Assembly (NCBI GenBank): GCA_021234155.1
Contig: JAJEKV010000036.1
Coordinates: forward strand, 12,041,426-12,105,425
Length of the DNA stretch: 64,000 nucleotides
Direction: 5' to 3'
Source: Isoetes taiwanensis
Lineage: Eukaryota > Streptophyta > Lycopodiopsida > Isoetales > Isoetaceae
In this document: in pieces, positions 21,094-34,209 of the stretch
Position numbering within the stretch: position 1 is the first letter of the stretch
How the letters are laid out: each line of letters opens with the position of its first letter
Program-made: the position numbers and the translations under genes
The notes under the pieces: generated by a model
The model's database searches: none
What the model was told of the DNA's origin: nothing
What the model saw: only the letters and a program-made list of their open reading frames with translations

Positions 21094-24000
21094 AATGTTC
21101 TTGGTTGACCAAGAACTAGCACTGACCATAACCATGAAGTAGTCTAACAGGCTTATAGGGGTGTGAAATAAACATTTCCACCATCGAACTGCGAAAATGG
21201 GGAAAAAAAATTTCTCCTAGGTAGTGGGTCAGGACTTAGGTTAAGTGTTAGACGAAGGTTTGAGTGAGTCAAACGCACCTTCTAGTAAATTTGGAGTGAA
21301 AATCATGCATCTGCATCAAATTTCACCTAAAATGGGTCGAAGAATCATGCCAATCGGAGACCCAGGTGAAAAATGGCGCAAATTCATAGATTGCACTTCG
21401 AACCATTAGAAAAAATTCGAAATTCAAGTATAATATCAATTAATATGGATTTAACATATATATTAATAATTAAATAAGCACTAAATATCTTGTAATTAAT
21501 AAGGGGGGGCTAATAAATAGGGGTAATTATGGTAGGAGAATATTCTCAGGGACCCTCCTCTTTAAATATCTCTGACACCTCATTTTTCCCTCCAAACTTT
21601 CCTCTACCTTCTCTCTCTTGACCAGCCTATCCCCACCTTTTTTCTAGGCCGTTAAAGCCAAAACGAACCAAGCAAACCTATAGGAAGGCTGGCCCTAGGC
21701 CTACCCTCTCCATGGCGAGGCCAGTATGGGCATGTGAAGAAGATACCGTGAGCACCCACCGGCCCAAGAAGGGGGAAGAGGAGCTTCCCCTACCAGCGAG
21801 AAAAAGCGGCCGACGGGTCGCACTACCATGCCGAGGCAGCCCCTTCGCCGGGGAACACAAAGAACCGACGATCCTCGCCACCGGGGCCCTGTATAACCCA
21901 ATGGGAGGAGCAGAGGAGGAGCAGTCCAGCAGCCAGTGGATTGGGCGGGGCCGCCGGCCCCAAAGAAGAAAGGTAAGGAGAAGGTCGCGGAGTGGCCTCA
22001 AGAGAGAGGCCGCAAGGAGGAAGAGGGAACGCGGAGGAGCTGCGGGCGGGAAGAGCGGTGAGGACGAAGAGAAGAACGACGGTCCCCACGAACCGGCCGG
22101 ATGGATAGAGGAGCCTCCCGGGCGAGAGGAGCAGTGGAAGGAGAGGAGGAGGAAGAAGATGAGCAGGGGGCAAGGGCGGACCCGAGACCACCTTACCCGC
22201 CAGGGCCCAAGCCACCTAAGGTGGTAAAGAAGGCGAGGCTGGCCGGGCCGCCGCCTTGAAGGAGGACACGCCTCTACGTACGCCGCCTCAAGGCATACCA
22301 AGAATACCGCCATTCGGTGGACAAGGTATAATGATTGAATGCTCTTGGTGAGAACGTCAGGCCCAGTGGAAGGAGGCGGCCGCCAAAAGAACCAGCCCAA
22401 ACCCACGCCGCCACGGCCGAGAAGCCCGAAGAAGACCCACCATGGGCCTAACTTCGGTACACTCCCGTGTCTTAGGGAGATTAGACACTTTCAGCGATTG
22501 CACTAATCTCCTTATTAGGAAGGCACCCTTTGAGCGACTCATGCGGGGAGGTGATGCGGCCGGTTAATCACCAGGCTTCTGAGTGGCGTCCCTCACAACT
22601 TTCGGGTGTTGCAAGTAGCGAGGCCGAGCTCACCAGTTGTTTGAGGAAGGAACCCTGTAGCGATCCGCCGAAGAGGGTGACTTTGATGCCCAAGGATATA
22701 CACTTGGCGTCGCATCCATAAAGGAATACCCTTGAGGATGCATTTTTATCAACTAATGTAATCATTAAGTTCTATAAATATAAAATTTTGTGTGAAACTA
22801 GCCATTAATTCGAGTATGAAAATATGTTTAGGTATAAAAACATGTTTGAGTAGCTAAAAAGAAAAAAATTAGAAAAATTGCAAAAGGAACCGAAATCGGA
22901 TCGTCGGCGCCAAATACGTCTGGCATTTCATGGCCTTGAGACCCGACCAGCAGCGGCGCCACCCGATTCGACATTTTGTACCTAATCCGTGTCAAATTAA
23001 GTAAGAAAAGTTGCTAATTAAGTTAGAAACATGCGGGGAATCATATTAGGATCTTCTAACACTCTAAAATTTTTCCTAAAGGTTGAAATAATCCGAAATC
23101 CCGGATCCGTCTTTGAGAAATCGTCTGCGCTTCGCGGCCTTGAGACCCGATCCGTAGTGGCGCCACCCGATTTCGCCTCGATTTGCCAAACTTGACCAAA
23201 TTTTAACCAACAAACCGCCATGTAGTGTTTCTTGCTTTGTTTTGTTTAGAATTGCACTTCATGGTAGCTCATTTGGACACCCAAGGCCATAGATTTGGAG
23301 TCTTCCCCATCAAGAACCTTTGTTACCGGCGGAACGAGGCACCACTAGTCTATAAAAAGGGCTCTCATTTGTCATTTTCTCCCCATCAAAAGTGCTCCTA
23401 GCTCTGTGGCGATTTTCTAGCCCCTTGCTCAAATTCGGTAGCCAATTTTCATAGCCATCTCGCTCAATGAAGCCATCAAGCTTTGTTAGATGGTACAATG
23501 ACTCTAATCATATCCGTGAACTCCCTTTGACCAAGCCTTTCATGTCTTCGATCATCTCTTTGATCTTCATGCCACCTTAACCAGAACCCCTATTACCGCG
23601 ACATCATGTGTCAATATGATCGACAAATTCGCCCTCGGAAGTTAGCTTGCCACCTAGGGGAGGGAAATGGGTCTCCTTAGACACCCTTGCCCAAGCCATA
23701 GGTGGGGGATCCAGGGGCAAGGGTAGATTGTGGGATAGAACCAGAAACATGCGGACTACATGACACTGTAAGCATCATAGGCATAGGTATCTTTCGAGGC
23801 CAAGCAGCCTTAGCATTGTTCATGCAGTATAGGGCAGTTAACCAACCAGGGGAGCCATCAATCCAACCCTTGGATTTGGCACCACTCGACACCCGAGCAG
23901 CACAGATAAGCATCCAGGAGATCGAGACCTCAGCATACGAACACTACGGCTCCACGCCGGAAACACCTATGTTGCGAGATTGAACCACGACTTCTGAAGA

Positions 24001-25160
24001 GGAGGAGGAAGAGAACCCAAGTTGGGAGATGAGGGAGGCGGGGGAAGAATGGGAGGCGTATAGCTTCGACAACAAGAAGTTCTAAGGCGAGACTTGAGCC
24101 ACCCGGTAGGTATCCGCGGCCCTTACCCGGTGATTATCGGCGGGCGAGGAGTACATATTCGCCCCCGACATCCTCAACCTTCCCTATTGCCAAGAGGAGA
24201 ACCTCGGGATAGGCGAGCTCCTAGGTCTAATGGCACGAGAAGCGGGGTAGCGACTTCATCGACTATTCCTACCGGGGAGATCCCAAAGGGAGGTAGCCCG
24301 GCGACACTCCTATGCGAGGGGAAACCATGCCGGATATCCAAGCATACCCGGCGAGATAAGGCGGATGTTTCAACAACAGCAACCCGACATTCGAGGAGGA
24401 ATTCGAGGAGATCAGGCAGATTATACAAGCGGGGAAGGCAGCTCAACGGCGAGCGGTCGCTCGAGGCATGCGCGAGGCATCTAGCGGCATTAATGCGGAA
24501 AGCGCAACAACAATGTGGAGGGACCCACGAAGATCTTACGGCAATAGATATCTTGATCGAGGCATTTTGGCGAGCGAAAAGGCACGGGGAGCCTCGGGGC
24601 CACATAGGGGTAAATCACTAAAGGTACTATCTTCCGGCCCTCGGCCGAGGGGGCGGATGATAGTCTTTCACAAGGAGTTCAGCCCAAGGGGTGAAGAATC
24701 AGTGGCGCTCCTTATAGCACTTACAGGGTTTGGACAGCACGCCAAGATAGATGTCGGAATGGACCATGTTATACTCTTTAAGAGAGCAGTAGCACTTCAC
24801 GCCCTCGACTTCGCAAGGGGCCACCTCAGAGATGCGCACTTGTCAGTGGTAGCGGCAAGCTGCACGAATTACCGGCACCACGGTAGCAAAAGAGCATTAG
24901 AGTCGGGGCGAATCTTGCGAGAACATGGGCAAGGGCACAACATTCAAGAAAATCAAGAACTTCTTCAAGCGACGCCATTGATGGAAGAATTGCTTGCTAA
25001 CTTAATTAAAGTACATTGTAACTCCTTTTAAGTATTATCATGAAGTCCATTAAATGTATTTCTATATACTAATTAATGTATTACCATGATTTTGACTTGT
25101 AAAAGAAATTTTCATATGATTTCTTTTGTACCTAACAACAATTTAATTGTAAGCAAAAAT
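21094..25160 (+). other. 5' region of the inner element, no recognised gene
   Basis: AT-rich leader (21.1-21.6 kb), then a GC-rich, Arg/Lys/Glu-coding stretch (21.7-22.3 kb, open for 171 codons from 21712), then AT-rich sequence. A TATA-like CTATAAAAAGGGCTC at about 23350-23364 suggests another LTR or leader promoter. Acidic and basic shifted frames at 23.7-25.0 kb could be gag N-terminus but carry no motif I can name. Confidence 0.4.
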
Positions 25161-25681
25161 GATCATTGCCTAACCTAATAACATGTATTAATGATCAATC
25201 CTTGCAAAAAGGAACTCAAGTGCGGGGATCAAGATCAGCACCGCACCCGCAATTGGGTACCAAGGAATGCATTTTGGCGGGGAACAAGAAGATGTTGAAG
25301 CGGGGATATGTCACCGAGGGCAGTCAACGCAAGGTTAGTGCAGATGAGGAATCGGATGCAACACCTCATCAAGCCCTGGGCGACACACCTCTCATGAATG
25401 CCGCGGGGAAGATGGTCACCCACCTCCACCTTGTTTTCGGGTGGTGGCGAAGTTCCTCGGCCCCGGGGAAGGGGAGGGCAACCAGGGGAATGTCGGGGAT
25501 AGGAGAAGGAAGAGGGAGAACGAGGGAGTCCATCATCATCTAGCTCCGGCTCATCGGGGCGGCTCTTCCGGTGGCGGCGGCTCTAGCTCGATAGTGACTC
25601 ACGGCACACCTAAGGCAAGAAAAAGGGCAAGAAAAGCAGGATGATTACGAGGAAAAAGGTGGATAGTGCTATGAGCAATGT

Positions 25682-26326
25682 ATGGAAGACAAGGAATTTG
25701 GGCGGTTTCGAGGGAAAAAGCAGTCGGGCATGGAAGCTGAAGCATGGCTTGATGAAATGGAAGAATTTGGTAACTCTTACGGGATGAAAGACAAGGATAT
25801 AGGGAAAGTTGCTACAGCTAACCTCATTGGACCGGCAAGGATCTGGTGGAAGGGATATGCTAAGTCTAACAAGCTGAAGAGGAACAATTGCGATTTAAGA
25901 CTTTTAGCAAGGCTTTTAAAGTAAGCACTATGTACCAAGGTCTCATACTAGTAGGCAGATCCGGCGGTTTTCTGGGTTGAATCGGGGTACATTATCGATT
26001 GGCTAAGTATCTAGAAGAATTTATGAGGCTCGGGGCTGAATGTTCACGGAGTCTCAGAGAGGCAAGCCGTGGATACTTACATTGAGGGGTTGAACAGCAA
26101 TATCAAGAGGCTTGTTAGAGCAATCAACCCGAAGTCAGTCGCGCAGGCCGAAGATAAAGCTATAAGTTTGGAGGAGGCACCAGCAACTCCAGCAGAGAAG
26201 CAGTCAACCTTTAGGGGTAAGAGTTCAGAGGTGCTCGGGGGCAATATCGGGGTAAGCAATCAGCGGCTACACCATGGGGGGAGTCAGAGCAAGGTAAGGG
26301 TCGAGCAAAGCTTTTGGGGACCGTAA
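25682..26326 (+). pseudogene. gag: gag of the inner chromovirus, broken
   Basis: Capsid segment MEAEAWLDEMEEFGNSYGMK...IGPARIWWKG, then, after a shift, YIEGLNSNIKRLVRAINPKS and AQAEDKAISLEEAP, the standard plant Ty3 gag order. A clear zinc knuckle was not seen. Confidence 0.7.
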
Positions 26327-27149
26327 GCCTGAAGGCGCATCGGGGGGCGCTCTTAAAAGCGTCTCCTAGGCGATCTGCTTAGAAGGAAAAGAGCGCAGGG
26401 AATGCATTGAGAAGAAGTTATGCGCCAGTGCTTCCGGCCGAGAACCACCGGACACATGATTGTCCATTAGTCATGCGGTCGGCTTTGGCGAGAACTCTTG
26501 GATTGGGACTCCCCAGCGGCCCGGGCGAGGGCGATGACCAGCGGGAGAACCCACGACTTCATAGATGGTGAGTGTCACATATGTGCAAACATTGAGTCGA
26601 GGGCGAGATAGAGAATCGATCCAAGCTGTCATCGCGGTGATGGGATCATAGATAGTAATCCTTATGTAATCCTCATAGATCTGGTAGCTCTCATAATTTT
26701 GCATCTCCTAGATTGGCTGCCCTAATGAAGAATAAGGTATTGAAGTCTAAGCCAAGGCCGGTAGCTATGGCCTTGGCGCCATTCGACACACTAAGGGGAG
26801 GAGGATCACCTTTGACATAGACCTTAGTGGGGCTAAGTGGCCGATGGGGGCGAAGTCATGGACATTGGAAGATATGATTTGATAGTGGGGATGGAATTTT
26901 TGAAGCCGCCAAAGCCATGATTGATTGCGGACGGAATGAAGTCTCCATGGCGGCACCAGGGCGGCAGACAAGTTGATAGTGAAAGGTAAGAAGCTACATT
27001 CTCCTCACGGTGTATTTCTTTGAAGCGACTAAGGAAGAGTATAGAAAGGAATAAAGTGGATTACATCTTGAGGTTGGAATCGGTTGGGCGGCAAGCGGGG
27101 GGAAGTGACCCAAAGGGGAATCACTTGCCTGAGGCGGATAGCAAGGCTT

Positions 27150-27900
27150 ATTTCAGAGTTCAAGGATGTATTCGGATGAAATCCGGCGGTGCCACCTTAT
27201 AGGGGTGTAGAATGTGAGATCACATTGGCCCCGGATTGACGAAGCCTACGATATGGGCGCCATATAGAATGAGCATTCAGAATTGGTGAGCTCAAAAGCA
27301 TTTGCGAGGAATTGCTCGAGCTTGGATTTATAAGAGCAAGTGTGTCTCCTTGGAGACACCTATACTCTTTGTCAAGAAGAAAGATGGAAGCTTAAGAATG
27401 TGCATAGACTATCGCCCGACTTAATAAGCGGGCGATAAAGAATAAATATGCATTGCCAAGGCGGATGACCTAATGGATCAGCTACAAGGAGCAAAGGTAT
27501 TCTCTAAGATTGATTTAAGATCGGGGATACCATCAGATAAGAATAAAGGAAGAGGACATCCATAAGATTGCTTTCGAGCAGCGGTATGGTCATTTTGAGT
27601 TCTGATAATGCCCTTTGGATTGTCGAGCAGCTCCATAGCGTTTATGCGCCTCATGAGCGATATCTTGAGACTTCTTGGATGAGTTTGTTATTGTCTTCAA
27701 GCCGGCGACATCCTAATCTCTGACAAGTCCCTTGAAGAGCATTGTCGACATCTCGGGGAAAGTGTTGGAGAAGTTGAGGCGTCATCGGTTGTATGGGAAG
27801 CTCTCTAAGTGCCACTTTGCAGCAGTAGCGGGTGGAGTACTTGGGGCATGTAGTAACATCAGGGAATCTCCACAGATCCATCTAAGATTGAGGCAATAGT
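27150..27900 (+). pseudogene. pol: reverse transcriptase of the inner chromovirus, broken
   Basis: By frame-hopping: an ECEITLAP-like start, LFVKKKDGSLRMCIDYR, DDLMDQLQGAKVFSKIDLRS (first catalytic Asp), MPFGLSS, SLEEHCRHL, KVLEKLRRHRLYGKLSKCHF. The position of the second catalytic motif (about 27690-27705) reads GCCGGCGAC where an Asp-Asp codon pair is expected, so the motif is lost in this sequence. Confidence 0.75.
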
Positions 27901-28139
27901 TGATTGGCCAGCTCAAGGAATGTGGCGAAGTAAGAAGCTTTCGGGTTGGCGGGATACTACTGAGAAAGTTAAGTGAAGGACTTTGCTAAGTGGGCGTCCC
28001 CTCAATGGGACCTCACTAAGGCCAAGAAGATTAAGGATTGGGCTAGCCATTGGTTAGAGAAAGTCAAGCTTCTTTTGAGAAGCTTAAAGAGGCCTTAACA
28101 AGCGACACCGGTGCTTGTTCTCCGGATCAGTAAGGATAA

Positions 28140-28500
28140 GTTGATAGCTATGAGATGCAAGCAAGATATAGCGAGGCGGTCTTGATGCAAGAAGGAAGGG
28201 TAGTCGCCCTCGACTCAAAGAAGATGAGCGGCGCCCGAACAGCATACCCAACCCATGATCGGGAGCTCCTAGCCATTGTCGAGGGGCATTGAGGATATGG
28301 AGGCATTATTTCTTTGGGAAGGAAGTTTGAGTTAGATGCGATCACGAGCCTTGGTATCTTTTCACTGAGCCACTCCTCAACTTAAGGCAAAGGAGGTGGA
28401 TGGAATTCCTTGAGGAATACGATTTTGATATTATATATAAGCTGGTAAGCTTAATGTTGTAGCGGATGCCCTCTCTAGGAGGCCATTTGAGACAAGGGCG
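28140..28500 (+). pseudogene. pol: RNase H of the inner chromovirus, broken
   Basis: VLMQEGRVVALDSKKMSG and YPTHDRELLAIV are the familiar Ty3 RNase H words, followed by RRWMEFLEEYDFDIIY and VADALSRRPFETRAH at its C-terminal end. Multiple 1-2 base shifts. Confidence 0.75.
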
Positions 28501-28679
28501 CATTGTAATGCGATTTCCACCCTTTCAGTGAGTTTGGCAAGAAGATTGAGGAGTCCTTGCCAACCCGATGTGGACTTCAAGGAGGTGTGGGAAAGCCTCT
28601 CCAAGGAAGCGAGAGCAGGACAAGGGGCGGGAAGCCTTCAAGCATTTTAAAAAGGAAGGCAACTGTTGTACCACAAGCA

Positions 28680-29740
28680 TAAGTTGTGTGTGCCGAATCT
28701 TGAGGGGTAAAGGAAGTTAATTCTTCATGACACACATAACAGCCCAATAGCGGGGCATCTTGGCTTCATGAAGACCTATTTCAAGATTGAAGTAGTTACT
28801 TCCGGCGGGAATGAAGAGGCGGATAGCTGCATATATTCGGGATTACCCGGTTATGTCGTGAACCAAAGCGAACAACCGGATTCGGGTGCCTTAGAGCCAT
28901 TGGGGTGCCAAATGCAAAGTGGGAGGTCATAAGCATGGATTTCATCCACGGGACTCCCTAGAACTCTTGAGGCAAGGATGCATTGATGGTTGTCGTAGAT
29001 AAGTTATCTAAGATGGCACATTTAATTGCCTTGCAAGGCAACGGAACACCGCATTAGACTTTGCCAAGTTATTTGTAAGGGAGATTTTTAGACTCCATGG
29101 CATGCCTCGGGAGATAATATCGGATAGAGATTCTAAGTTCATGAGTGCCTTTTGGCGGGATCTCTTTAGCACCATTGAGGTGAAGCTCTCCATGAGTGCG
29201 GCATATCATCCCCAAGCGGATGGCGGACGGAAAGGGCCGAATCGGATCATTGAAGACATGCTTGAAGCTATGTGTGGAACAAGCGGTCAAGTGGGATGAG
29301 TACATTCACTTGGTGGAATTCGCCCTAGCGATTGCCAGCGAGGAGTCATCTCGGATGTAAGCCTTTCATGGTGAACTCGGCTACCGGTGCTTAACCCAGG
29401 ATACGGCACAATCACGTGTCCAAGGTAGAAGTGTCCCGGCCGAGATGTTAGGGGATATCGGCGGCTAGTAGAGGAAGTAAGGGGTTATTTATTGGCAGCA
29501 AAAGTCGGCGTGAGAAGAGTGTAGCCGACAAAGCACAGGGACCGTAAGGGGAGTTTAAGGTGGGAGATCCGTTTGGTTGAAGATCAAGGTGAAGCAAGCC
29601 AAGGCTGCTTGGATTGGGGGCTGCAAGAAGCTTGCCCCTAGGTGGGCTGGGCGTTCAAGATTTTGGAGAGAGTGGGCTCTCAAGCCTACAAGTTGGATCT
29701 TCCAGCCCATCTTAAGGTCCACAAGGTCTTCCACGTAAGT
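28680..29740 (+). pseudogene. pol: integrase of the inner chromovirus, broken
   Basis: Core segment: ALDFAKLFVREIFRLHGMPR, then ISDRDSKFMSAFWRDLF (second catalytic Asp), SAAYHPQADG. Where Gln-Thr-Glu-Arg is expected the DNA reads GGCGGACGGAAAGGG (29223-29237), so the catalytic Glu is missing. The C-terminal GPY-like module is readable (WAFKILERVGSQAYKLDLP, KVHKVFHVSLL) at about 29645-29740. Confidence 0.8.
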
Positions 29741-29799
29741 TTATTAAAAGGCACAATCCTAACCACGAGGAGGTTTTGGATACTCCAACCTTGTTGGAA

Positions 29800-29990
29800 A
29801 TGGCCGGAGGAGCAAGTAGAAATAGTGCACGAGTTACTTCTTGATAAGTCATTCAAGAAGACTAGGAGGTCTCAGTTCCTCCAATACACGGTTAAGTGGA
29901 AGCACTTACCCGTGGAAGATGCGACATGGGTATTGAAGCGAGGATTTGGAGAAGCAATACCCGAGTTTATGAAGGAGTTTGATGGGCGAG
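29800..29990 (+). pseudogene. chromodomain at the integrase C-terminus
   Basis: EEQVEIVHELLLDKSFKKTR, then TVKWKHLPVEDATWVLKRGF and IPEFMKEF, has the beta-strand/Trp-Lys/Glu-Asp-Ala-Thr-Trp/helix pattern of chromovirus chromodomains, which steer integration to particular chromatin. This is one of the few segments still in a single frame (29642-30034). Confidence 0.75.
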
Positions 29991-30883
29991 TCGTCTCAGG
30001 CTTGGTGGACCCGACTTACCCGGTGGTTAGCTAGTATGTTGTTAGTTAGCCTTAAGCTGGCGCATGCATTCCGATTAGTAGGGTGCATGTGCGGAACCTT
30101 GGATCGTGTGTGCGATGATGGGATCGCCTTTAGGGCATTCTCTAGGCCACGCGCACCAATAGATGCGCATGACCATTAGGGTCATGTGGTGAGAATGAGG
30201 CATAGTGGGCGATGATGGGACATCGATCGGATGATCTCTATGCCGCGATGCGGGGATCGCACACCTGGCGTAGGAGGGTCATGGTGAAGCTTAAGTGATC
30301 ATCTTGGCGATGATGGGATGGTGAGGCGTTCCCTAGCTGAAACCCTCGGGGCATGATGCTTTGGGGTGTACTCGATCGGGGGGATGCGTGTACAAGGTAA
30401 CACTTCGATCATGGGCAATGATGGGAACATCTTAAATGATCCCTAAGCTCAAATCGAAAGGGCCATGATCTTGGGCAAGGTAGTAGGACAACCTTGAGGC
30501 GATGGTTGAGGCTCAAGGAGGTAAGGGGTGGTCCCCTAAAACCACAAATTATTAACTAAACTAGCGTAATGTGCTCCTTTTGCGGGCAAGTAGAAGGAGG
30601 ACTTCAGCGAAGAGGCGTTACGAGAAGATAGGGGGAGCCATAATTAGATTATGAACCTAATAACTCTTATAATAGTAGTTTGAATTATTATAAGAAATAG
30701 CGGTGTTAAGGCTATATAATTTTGTATAAGTACAAATATAGCCTAAAATTTTCACTTGAACTAATAAAACTTGATTGCTAAGCTAAATTAAAGGTTATGA
30801 CATGTTGTTACATTTGGGGTATAAGGTAGGGTTCGTCACCTTAAGCGCAATCTTTGAGGGCGACATTGTCCTAAGGGGGAGAA

Positions 30884-32523
30884 TGTGACGGTCCAAGGGA
30901 ATATCGCCATAAATACGTATATTCACGGATCCAGATCACCATACAAGAATCTATCTTTATAGCCTTGTATACCATAGATCGTGGCACTAGGGGGCATGGC
31001 TAAGTTATTCTCATAACTTAGCCAACCATAGGTTAAGCCATTATCCACGTGGCCTTAACCTATTGGGGCACCGCCACCACGGGACTCACCCGATTGGTGC
31101 CACATGGCATCCTAGGTGGACCCTAACTTATATAGGCATAAACCCTAACCCTAGACCTCTTTTCAGCCCTAGCACCCGGAGACTCACCTACTTGTTTGAA
31201 ACCCCGTTTGAACATGGATTCATGTGGCATAGGCTGGTGCAAAGAGCATTGGCAGGGGTAGAACCGTTCTTGGAGGGGGAATAGCGGCTTGTGAGTGAAG
31301 ACTATGGGGCGCCGGATGCGGAGGGAGAGCATCGGGAAGCGGTATGTAGGATAGTAGTTGTGATAGCTCATGCGGGATTAGCATTCCAAGATGTGCTAGT
31401 ATGTTGTATCTAGAGTAGAGCCATCCTAGAACCCATATTCAACATCTTGAACCCTAATCAAGGAACCCTAACTATTAGTTAGTTGTATGATTAGGTTAAG
31501 ATGTTCTTCTTATGATTATTCTCATGATGTGATGATTATATGTTGTTGGTTGATCATGTTTGCTCCTCTTGTATTGGGAAGGAGGGTAGAGACCTAGGGC
31601 CATATGTAGTATGTTCCTAGAGTAGATCCCTTAGTTCCTATTAGATGCGGCCTGTGCATAGGAGCCCACCAGGCTATTGAGGCTATGATATGACTCAGCA
31701 CCAGATAACAGGGCTAGAGGGAAAGTGGAGGGAGGATCCCTGCCGAGTGGGGGCTTCGGGGGATCCCATAGTGGGCTAGGCTTATGGTCGGTCACTTTGT
31801 GTGGGCCGAGCATGGGTCCGACACCTCACTGGGGGCAATGGTGTTGCCCGCCTCTCGAGCTGCAAGTGATGGCTTGGCTCTCGTTTTGGGGGTTCATCGT
31901 CAGTGCGAATGGGTGTGTCGCCCGCGATTCTCTAGCCGCCCGGCACCTCTAGACCCTGGGAAGGGGAGATGCAACCCTTCCGCGCCTCATCGGACGAGGG
32001 GAGATGCAACACTGGAGTAGTCCCGATGGGTGATGCCATGGGATTGCGTCTCAGGAAGGCTAGAGTCTGTCGAGCCTGATCTAGCCCATCGCAAAGTATG
32101 CACAGGAGGGGCGGATGGAGTGGTCAACCCTAGCCATTGTTCTATGCCAGCCCCGCCATTGCCATGACTTCGGTACGCTCTATCTTGAGGGCCTGCCCGG
32201 TCGGTCATCCTCCTTACAGTCCGAGCGGGGTAGGAGCTCTCTGTTTTATGGTTTGTGATTATCATCTATCGTTGGTTTATAATGCGATGCACTACCCTCG
32301 GGGTAGTATTTATATATGTTTTATGCTAGTTACGGCGTGTTATCGCTTCATTTTGTTATAGGAGCCCATAGGGGAAGGCGGCATAAAGACACCTTCGTGT
32401 TCCCTTCACGCACTAGAGTCACCTCGAGTCGGGGGTAGACGAAGGTCCCATGCGGTTGTCGAGCGGATGGGGATTTCTGCCAAGTGTCGCGGCCGGTAGG
32501 TATGTTTTAGCGGGGGCGTCACA
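30884..32523 (+). repeat. probable 3' LTR of the inner chromovirus
   Basis: Starts TGTGACG directly after a purine tract AAGGGGGAGAA (30873-30883) and ends CGTCACA at the insertion boundary, a 7-bp perfect terminal inversion. No full second copy exists at the 5' end, so the start is supported by the tract and ends only. 30035-30870 is noncoding. Confidence 0.6.
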
Positions 32524-32870
32524 ACGGTTCTTGTTCCTCCTCAATGGGACAAGCCCTTTCACGTTCATGTCGATGTCACCGGCGTTTGCTATTGGAGCTG
32601 TTCTTTCTCAAGAATATGATCGCGCTGGCCGACAAACCAAATCGCTCGCCCGGCCGAAAACTCAATTCTGCTGAGCGCAACTATTACGCCCGCGGGCGTG
32701 AAGCTTTGGGTCTCATTTTACGTGTCCAGCGCTTCCGTCATTACCTTTTGGGCAGTCAAATCAAGTTCTTTGTGGACCACCAAGCACTCCTCTATTTGAT
32801 CAACAAGTCCACGCCCACGGGCGCATTGCTTTCGTTGGGTCCTTCTTCTCCAAGAATTTGCTCCTTTTGA
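32524..32870 (+). pseudogene. pol: RNase H of the outer element, resumed
   Basis: Immediately after the inner element: WDKPFHVHVDVTG, then IGAVLSQEYDRAGRQTKSLA, NYYARGREALGLILRVQRFR, HYLLGSQIKFFVDHQALLYL. This continues the pol interrupted at 20957 and has typical Ty3 RNase H order. Confidence 0.85.
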
Positions 32871-33149
32871 AATCGTTCATAAGGCCGGCAAATCTCATGT
32901 CGTTCGGATTATCTTTCCGCATCCACACGGATGATCCCTCAAGCGGAGTCTCGGGCGCCTTTCACGATGCTTTCGGCTCTTTTTAGTCACGGCAACACCA
33001 CATTGGTTCCATGATTTTCAGCGGTACCTCCTCACGGGTGCTCTTCCACCGTAAAGGCGAGGCGGCTCTCTCACGCCAAGCGACAATCCCGTCGCCATCA
33101 ATTTCTCCAGAGAGGTCCGTGACTACACCATGGTTGCGGGACATCTCTA

Positions 33150-34200
33150 CAAAAGGGTAAGGACACCATCAGCCCATGGCTGTGTTCTACCTCATGAAGT
33201 TCGGATATTGTTCGAGAAGCTCATCAAGGGGCCGGTGGTGGTCATTTTCATGGTGACACCCGCCGCATAAAAATCCTTCTCGCGGGGTATTATTGGCCCA
33301 CGCTCTTCAAAGATGCTCACGCCCGCCGAGACGTGTGGCGCTTGCCGGTGGTGGGGCCCCATGGCCCGTGGCGCTCTTCCCTTGGCCGGGCCGCCACGCG
33401 CCACTTCCCTTGACCAAATGGGGAATGGACTTTGTGGGACCTATAGATCCTCTTGGCGGCACACCCGTGCGTTACATCCCCAGTTCTCTCGACTACGCTA
33501 CCAAATGGGCGGAAGCTTGTGCACTTCCGGACAACACTGCGGCAAAGCACGGCTAGGGTCCTCTATCAACAAATTATCCGCGCGATTGGCTGCCCCCCGG
33601 GCTGGTGGGTGACCGTGGTGTTCATTTCATCAATCATACTATCAAAGGGCGGATTATCTCGATACATCATCACAAGAGCACACCTTACTATCCTCAAGGT
33701 AATGGTTTGGCGAAAGCACCAACAAAACTCCGGTCACCATTCTCAAGAAAATTTGTGGCTTTTAATGCGCAGATTGGCGGACAAAACTTCCCTCTTGTTC
33801 TTTGGGCCTACAATACTTGTTTCAAGATTGCTACTGGGGTCACACTCCTTTTTAAATTGGTTTATGGTCAGGAAGCTCTCTCATGCCGTTTGAATACATC
33901 CTTCCAACACTTTCGGTTTTCAAGCAGCTCTTGCTCATAATCCACTGCGGCACTCAAAGAAAGGGTCTATCAATTAGAACAGTTGGATGAACCCGGACGG
34001 GATGCTTATATTCGTGTTCTTCATGGACAACAGTTGCAAAAATCTTTACATGACAAGCGTCGAAGACAAAAACATTCAAAGAAGGCGATTTGGTTCTTCT
34101 TTATGATTCGGTACAAAAATTTTCGGGTAAACTCAAGTTTCGTTGGCTTGGCCCTTATCAAATTGTTCAAGTGGTTAGACCAAGCGTTTTCCAAGCTGGC
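33150..34200 (+). pseudogene. pol: integrase of the outer element, broken
   Basis: Zinc-binding N-terminus is partly readable (GYYWPTLFKDAHARR). Core: KWGMDFVGPIDPLGGTPVRY (first Asp), LDYATKWAEACALPDNTAA, DRGVHFINHTI (second Asp), HHKSTPYYPQGNGLAKA, where Lys stands at the usual catalytic Glu, then LVLWAYNTCFKIATGVTLLF. A C-terminal module (KFRWLGPYQIV-like) is split across frames. Confidence 0.8.
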
Positions 34201-34209
34201 GAGTTAGAT

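Larger units (their letters stand above)
20958..32523 (+). mobile_element. chromovirus (Ty3/gypsy) inserted into the outer pol
   Basis: TGTG...CACA ends at 20958 and 32523 are flanked by ACCGG (20953-20957) and ACGG (32524-32527). Removing the block restores the outer RT/RNase H reading (an Ala-Pro-Val-Leu-like junction). Inside: a primer-site relic at 21083, gag near 25.7 kb, RT, RNase H, integrase, a chromodomain near 29.9 kb, a purine tract and a 3' LTR. The 5' end is not a normal LTR copy (see the palindrome at 20958-21082). 22.6-25.0 kb may include further debris. Confidence 0.75.

Noticed and set aside
21678-22406. Long GC-rich frames on both strands, 171-242 codons
   Set aside because: Composition-driven, no motif, and both strands open at once; described only as the 5' region of the inner element.
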